From Oryza sativa Japonica Group (lineage: Eukaryota > Streptophyta > Magnoliopsida > Poales > Poaceae): 64,000 bases of DNA. The notes beneath the pieces were generated by a model. That model saw nothing but the letters and a program-made list of their open reading frames with translations, was not told where the DNA came from and did no database searches. The first letter of the stretch is position 1; the number at the start of each line of letters is the position of its first letter. Shown piece by piece: positions 59,185 through 64,000 of the stretch. A program made the position numbers and the translations under genes. Location of the stretch: the NCBI RefSeq assembly GCF_034140825.1, contig NC_089035.1, positions 43,268,001-43,332,000 on the forward strand, given 5' to 3'.

Positions 59185-61876
59185 ATGGCCCCAGGCACAT
59201 CAGGTAGTATGCCCACCTCTTAAATATACTGCATATTTTTTAATGTCTTAGTATTAGTATGTACCTTTGCATTTTTGTGCAGCACAAATGGTGATAATTT
59301 AAGCTTCCATTAGTGAAAATTTCTTGTTTTAGAGAATTAGCTCGTATAGAAAATTATAATGACTTGGTTGTCATTGAAACTGAAGTTCTTTTAAAATTTA
59401 CTTTAGGTCAGCCGGAGAGCAAGGGGCAGAAAAAAACGGTACAAGTCTAATTCTACCTCTTTTTTCATATAAAACTTTCACTGAATATTTTTATCTAGCA
59501 AGAAAGTATGAATTTGCAGATTAACATTGGTTATGAACTGGCGCATCAAGCATGGGACTTCAAAATACAACAAGGAAGTTGCAGGGCAAAAATTCCTTCA
59601 AATATACCGCGGCAGTATGATCCTATACAGAACCTTGATTCTGTGTTAATTTTTGATTTGATGGATAATTCAAATGGGCTTCACTGCTTGGAGATTATGA
59701 CAAACTGCCTGCATAAGAACATATTGCATGCTCCAATTGTTCAGAAGAAGGAGGATGTTGACTGCATTTCTGTATGGCATGAGCCTTACACAGGCAATCT
59801 TCTTGCATATTTGGAATCTACTTTGTTAGGGGCCAAACATATGGTTGGGGAAAAGGTTGTGCTCCCAACACCTGTGCTACAGAATCTTATAAGGTGTGTC
59901 TTTGTTGCCAGCTTTACGTAATGCATTAAGATATATAAAGTCATGTAATAGTATTGTTGTTTTAGTCAAGTTTTTGATGGATTGAAGATGCTGAGGCTCT
60001 GTGGGAAATACCATGGAAACTTTACACTTGAGAAGACATACTATTACAAGAAGAATGGAAATGAAATCATTGTGAAACTTGCTAATTTTGAAGTTAAAGG
60101 TAATGCAACCTATCGACCGTTGAGATACAAGATCACCATTTAGGGTAGAAACAAGTAGAGATATGTAAGCACATTATTTAGATGACGTTTTCAATATAAT
60201 TAATGTTTCAATTTCAGATCAGGTGAAGTCTACTCCAGTATTGCAAGCTAAGGACTGCCAGGCTGTTGGTGATGCACTCAGAAAGATCTCAAAGATGGCT
60301 AAAGATCGAAAAGATCTTGATTTTGATTGCAGTCAAATTGATAGCCTTGCTGAAGAACTTAGGGAGTTTTCCTTGTAAGTATACCGTGATTTTCTAGAGA
60401 GTTAATATCAGTATATGTTCCTTGTAAGTATATGTTCTGATGTGTGGTTAACTTGTTCTATAATCGCAAATCTTTAAATTTCAAAGTTAGCTATGCCTAT
60501 TGTGAACTGATGCTTGAGTACCTGTCTATAGTTTATCTACTAAACTTTTGCTTTGATTTGAATCATGGCTGCTTTTGGTTAGTCAATGCTCTTTTATCTG
60601 AGGAATCAATTGATGATTGTGTAATTTGGATGGTCTTGAGTGTTCCTAATTTTGGCTAAGCAGTTCATATTCAGCAATAGCATCTTGCTGTAAAACCAAG
60701 AACAATGTAAATGATCATTGTTTCGTACTTTAGGTAGCTAACTGCATGCCAAGGAAAGCAGGTTCCTCACAAGGATATCTCCGAACTTAATTCCTAAGTT
60801 TGTGAATAGTAGATTTTAGTCGTTTATTTTAAAGGAGGTTGGTCAATCTAGTTTAGAGCGTGGAATGTTTCAATGTCAATGGTTTTTGTTTATTTCCTTC
60901 AATACCGCTCATGGATCAAGAAGGCTTATCTTACCGACTTTAGTGACTTAACAATGTTTTCTGCAGTGGTTGTTTACCTGCTGTAAATATTGCTGATAGC
61001 TTAAGTATAGGATAGAGACCTAGATTTCATGATTGAATTGTAAGAAATCTGTGCTTGAATTAAGTGATGCCAATGTGTTGGAATGGCCCTGGCTTGAATT
61101 AATATGGGCCATGAGAAGGAACTTGCAGCTCTTCAGTGTAGCTTTCATACGCTTCAAGTTTGTTTCCAAGTATATTGTGAGTTTGATTGTGACAAAACAA
61201 TTGGTATTCTAAAACCAATAGCCTCTAGGTGAAAGCGAAATACTTGATAGTTGAAGTGAAACACTGATGACATAAATAGCTTAACAATATATTTTTTTAT
61301 GCGTGCATTCGTAATGAGAGCACTCTCTAGCAATTAAGAGTTTAATGACTATCTAAAAAGCTATATTCATGAATGGTGGTGCTAGACTAATGATATATTG
61401 TTTATTTTATAGCGGGGATTTATGCAATATTGAGAAGAAGATTGGAGGCCATCCTTTCTTTTGGGTTTTTGATGATAGGAAGTTCCTTTTGACTTGCTCG
61501 ATTCCTTTGGCCATGAACAAACGCGCATTTCGACAAAAGATTGAGGGCAATGAAGATTTGATTGCTCTTCCTTGGGACAAAGAGGACTATGATGGATTAA
61601 TTAATTTGATGATGAAGTACAGGGCAGATCATATGATTAAAAAGTTTGATATTAACAGCAGAGTTGACTATGTGCTGTGTGTAAGTGGAATGTATGCTCA
61701 TGAAAAGGAGCTGAAGGTATTACATGTTTTAAGCAAATAAATTAACTTACTTTAATTACCTTCTGGTTACATGCTTGCAGTAAATAAAATGAACTTACTG
61801 TTGTAAATTATAGACCAACATTCAGGTCGATAGAGTCATCATGGAGAGAAACCCCGGCCTTTGCTGTCGACTATAA
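59185..61876 (+). CDS. Pseudokinase-KEN protein (IRE1/RNase L-like), copy 2
   Basis: Seven coding exons: 59185-59203, 59407-59438, 59520-59893, 59966-60099, 60218-60374, 61413-61716, 61814-61876, in frame, 360 residues starting MAPGTSGQPESKGQKKT. Residues ~85-195 look like a kinase remnant: IMTNCLHKNILHAPIVQ, then LQNLIRSQVFDGLKMLRLCG, KYHGNFTLEKTYYYKK in place of HRDxKPxN, and VKLANFE in place of the DFG segment. His252-Trp256 is a perfect HPFFW, the hallmark of the kinase/KEN junction in RNase L and IRE1. The following ~100 residues fit KEN, but FDINSRVDYVLCVSGMYAHE puts Phe317, Ser330, Gly331 and His335 at the places of catalytic Tyr, Arg, Asn and His. RNase activity is therefore unlikely. 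The tail RNPGL stands for RFPxL. It shares architecture and length with the gene at 44755. Domain reading is by eye. Confidence 0.78.
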
Positions 61877-63100
61877 TATATGTTAACATGACTGGGAGGA
61901 CTTCAGCAGACATGATAATCCACACTGAAGGTAATGTTTTCAGGTTTCTTTCCCAAACTTGTAAAACTGTAGTGGTAGATGTTCTTAAAAAATTCATTAT
62001 CAGAGCATTGCTCGATTAGTTTGTTTAGCGGGCATGGGAACTTTGTTTCACCTATACTTTGTTTCTTTCAAAAGATAAATATGATGGGATCATTTGCAGC
62101 TTTGTTGTTTGCTTGATATTTGTTGTGTAAAATAACGTCTGTTGTTGAAGAAACGTCTTGTTTGTCTTATTCTCAATGGCTCGAGTGTCCTGAGGTTATG
62201 GGCATGCACATTATTTTATTTTAGTAACATATCTCTTCAACACAGATATAACCCTGGGAGCTGTGCGAGAGGTAGGCATGAAGTCTGGAACAATGGGAAA
62301 CAGTGGCTTTTGGTTCCTACTTGTCTTTGATAGAGCTAGCAGGAGGCGAAGAGAAACATAGTTAAGTTATTGATAATTTAGTATTTGCAAAAGAGGGAGA
62401 TGCACCACTAAAGATCTTATAAAGATTGGTACTGTTATATTTGGTGCTTTCAATATTTTCTTGGTAATCTATAGTACAATGTCCGTGCGTTGCAACGAAT
62501 GAATTGGCAATTGCAATTGTATTTAAGCAGAAAAATGTTAAGAGTAAAGGTAATGTGCGACAGAGTGACATTAAGATGCGTTCATTCACATGGTTTTACA
62601 CAACACTATTAGCATTTCATCTGAATATCTCTGTATTATTAGAAACCGATCCATCCCAAACGAAACCAATTGTATAAACACACACACAAAGTTGCTAATA
62701 TATGACCATCCAATAACTTGGCAATGCCAAAAAATGTTAGCAAATTTGACTTAATTTGTTTTTTTTTTCAACCTGTAGAAATTGAATTTTAATTTGCATG
62801 TTTGTGAAGTGATATGTCATATATTAATTTATCTTGTTTATTTTTTTCAATTTTTTATAACAATTTGCAAACAACGATGAAATGTTAGTTTTTTTTTTTG
62901 AGAGCGATGAAATGTTAGTTTATATTATAATCCACTCCTAGGAAGAAAAGATGCATGTTCACTGACTGTAGGGCTATCATAATTTTTATTTATTTATTGG
63001 TTGAAGTGTCACGTTTTAATTAAAAAAAATCAGGTATAGTACTGCTGTGGGATCTCGTCGTACGCTGGCAATAAATACTTTTACTTATTCATCATGTGAC
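61877..63100. other. 3' flank of KEN-like copy 2, then intergenic DNA
   Basis: The left ~450 bp probably contain 3' UTR exons (an acceptor-like CTCTTCAACACAG ends at 62245). The rest is AT-rich. The word CCGTGCGTTGCAACG at 62483-62497 is treated separately. Confidence 0.4.
62466..62500 (-). mobile_element. Possible degenerate Helitron 3' terminus
   Basis: On the minus strand the text reads CGTTGCAACGCACGGACATT then GTACTATAG. Plant Helitron 3' ends commonly read CGTTGCAACGCACGGGC followed by a short spacer and CTAG. The 10-bp palindrome CGTTGCAACG is intact; the CTAG is altered. The body would lie to the right, but its 5' end was not found. Confidence 0.4.
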
Positions 63101-63107
63101 ATATCTA

Positions 63108-63352
63108 AGAGCAGGTACAATAGCAGACTATAAGCCAGTTATAAACATATTTTAAAGAGATAAAGGAAGAGAGAGAAGAGCAGCGGGCTACAGATTTGTA
63201 GCCAGCTGCAGCACGGACTCCAAGACGTAATGTAAGTATGACAGATGGGACCAGATATTAATAGTATAGTAAGCAAATATTGTATGAATTGGCTATTACG
63301 TTGGCTATAGATGATTTGGAGCTAGTAGTGGGCTATACTATTAAACTTGCTG
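63108..63352. mobile_element. Tourist-like MITE flanked by a longer direct repeat
   Basis: The left end GAGCAGGTACAATAGCAGAC and the right end GGGCTATACTATTAAACTTG then CT match the common rice MITE whose ends are GAGCAGGTACAATAG / CTATTATTAAACTTGCTC. TAA is present on both sides. The flanks themselves are repeated: ATTCATCATGTGACATATCT then AAG at about 63086-63108 and again at 63395-63417. Confidence 0.75.
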
Positions 63353-63579
63353 TAATGATGCAAAATATAGTTTAACAAATGCTTTTATTAATCATTCATC
63401 ATGTGACATATCTAAGGATTCATTCATAATCAACGGAATGAGGTCGATCCGACGGCTCCGATCGATATCAAATCGCACACCTCCCTCCTCCCCACCAGTA
63501 TCGTGCAAAACACGTCCCCATCCAACTCGCGGCGCAGATCGCGCACTCTCTCCCTCTCGATCAGATCGCGCGAAGCATT

Positions 63580-64000
63580 ATCCGAGGGCTATCTGCCTTG
63601 AAGGCCGGGAGGATTTGGAGGGTTGGCAATGGGAGCAGTATAGATATATGGGAGGATCCTTGGATCCCTGCTGGAGTCACCCGAAGACCGATAACTCCTC
63701 GAAGAGGCACTGTGCTGAACAAGGTAGCTGATCTTATTGACCCAGCTACGGGCTGGTGGGATAAACCACTAGTGGAGGAGATTTTTTGGGAGTCTGATGC
63801 CAGGAACATTCTGGCCATCCCGGTGAGATTAGACACAAATGATTTTGTAGCCTGGCATTTTGATACAAGAGGAATGTACTCGGTCAAATCTGCGTACCAT
63901 GTCCTGGAAGATCAAAGGGAGAGATCGGCGAAGAAGCAAGAGGGCGGTTCATCCTCTGGAGCGGTGAACCAGCGGAATTTCGAGTGGGATAAAATCTGGA
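63580..64000 (+). mobile_element. LINE fragment (region between reverse transcriptase and zinc-binding domain), runs off the window
   Basis: From about 63580 the plus strand is open to the window end: RIWRVGNGSSIDIWEDPWIP, DLIDPATGWWDKPLVEEIFW, NDFVAWHFDTRGMYSVKSAY. The motifs VGNGxSIxIWxDPW and D.xxWxxxxxGxYSVKSAY are typical of plant non-LTR retrotransposon polyproteins. The reverse-transcriptase part is missing to the left, so it is 5'-truncated, and its end lies outside the window. It is joined at the left to unrelated GC-rich DNA (about 63437-63580). Confidence 0.85.

Overview
The window is a plant nuclear segment, almost certainly a rice (Oryza) genome. Genes are split by many short GT-AG introns, several genes have GC-rich first exons, the intergenic space is packed with Stowaway-, Tourist-, Mutator- and hAT-type MITEs, and one gene fragment matches the brassinosteroid P450 CYP90D as I remember it from rice. 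No database search was possible. All gene models are hand-spliced; each was tested by requiring the joined exons to be a multiple of three and to give a family-consistent protein.

Layout, left to right. (1) 0-9 kb is a compact ordinary gene block: the 3' part of a mitochondrial processing peptidase alpha gene (+), an SDS22-like leucine-rich-repeat gene (-), and a VPS55/OB-RGRP-like endosomal membrane protein gene (+) that shares a 316-bp bidirectional promoter with the LRR gene. (2) 9.8-14.6 kb holds tRNA-Leu(UAG) and a complete cell-wall invertase-like gene (GH32) with the 9-nt mini-exon coding for DPN, a GC-AG intron and a MITE inside an intron. (3) 14.7-19.5 kb is a nest of insertions: a duplicated ~230-bp unit, a MITE-like element split by a 5'-truncated LINE with a 15-bp target duplication, a poly-A-tailed retroposon with a 14-bp target duplication, further MITEs, and tRNA-Cys(GCA) with duplicated 3'-end fragments beside it. 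(4) 20.9-23.6 kb carries two genes that have both lost their first exon: a polyol/monosaccharide transporter (-) and a SmD2 core spliceosomal protein (-). (5) 25.6-28.8 kb holds a five-copy dyad repeat, two MITEs and a Pack-MULE-like element whose long terminal inverted repeats enclose a cytochrome P450 fragment interrupted by an inverted aspartic-protease fragment. (6) 30.7-40 kb is an intact block: a 16-exon gene for a ~1245-residue nuclear protein (probably the plant ADA3-like family) and a compact CRIB-RhoGAP (RopGAP) gene.

(7) 40.8-61.9 kb is bounded by two similarly built genes on the + strand, encoding 357- and 360-residue proteins. I read both as degenerate protein-kinase domains followed by an IRE1/RNase L-type KEN ribonuclease domain. 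The first keeps Tyr, Asn and His of the KEN catalytic set (Arg changed to Lys); the second has lost all but His. This is the most interesting signal in the window. Between them lies a graveyard of gene fragments, all on the minus strand: a dynamin P-loop exon, CYP90D, a plastid psaA insertion and an NHL/LEA-2 exon, with MITEs nested in one another. (8) 62-64 kb has a possible degenerate Helitron end, a Tourist-like MITE and a LINE fragment running off the window.

What ties the genes together is mostly housekeeping: protein import, vesicle traffic, splicing, chromatin and Rop signalling. I see no functional cluster apart from the paired KEN-like genes.
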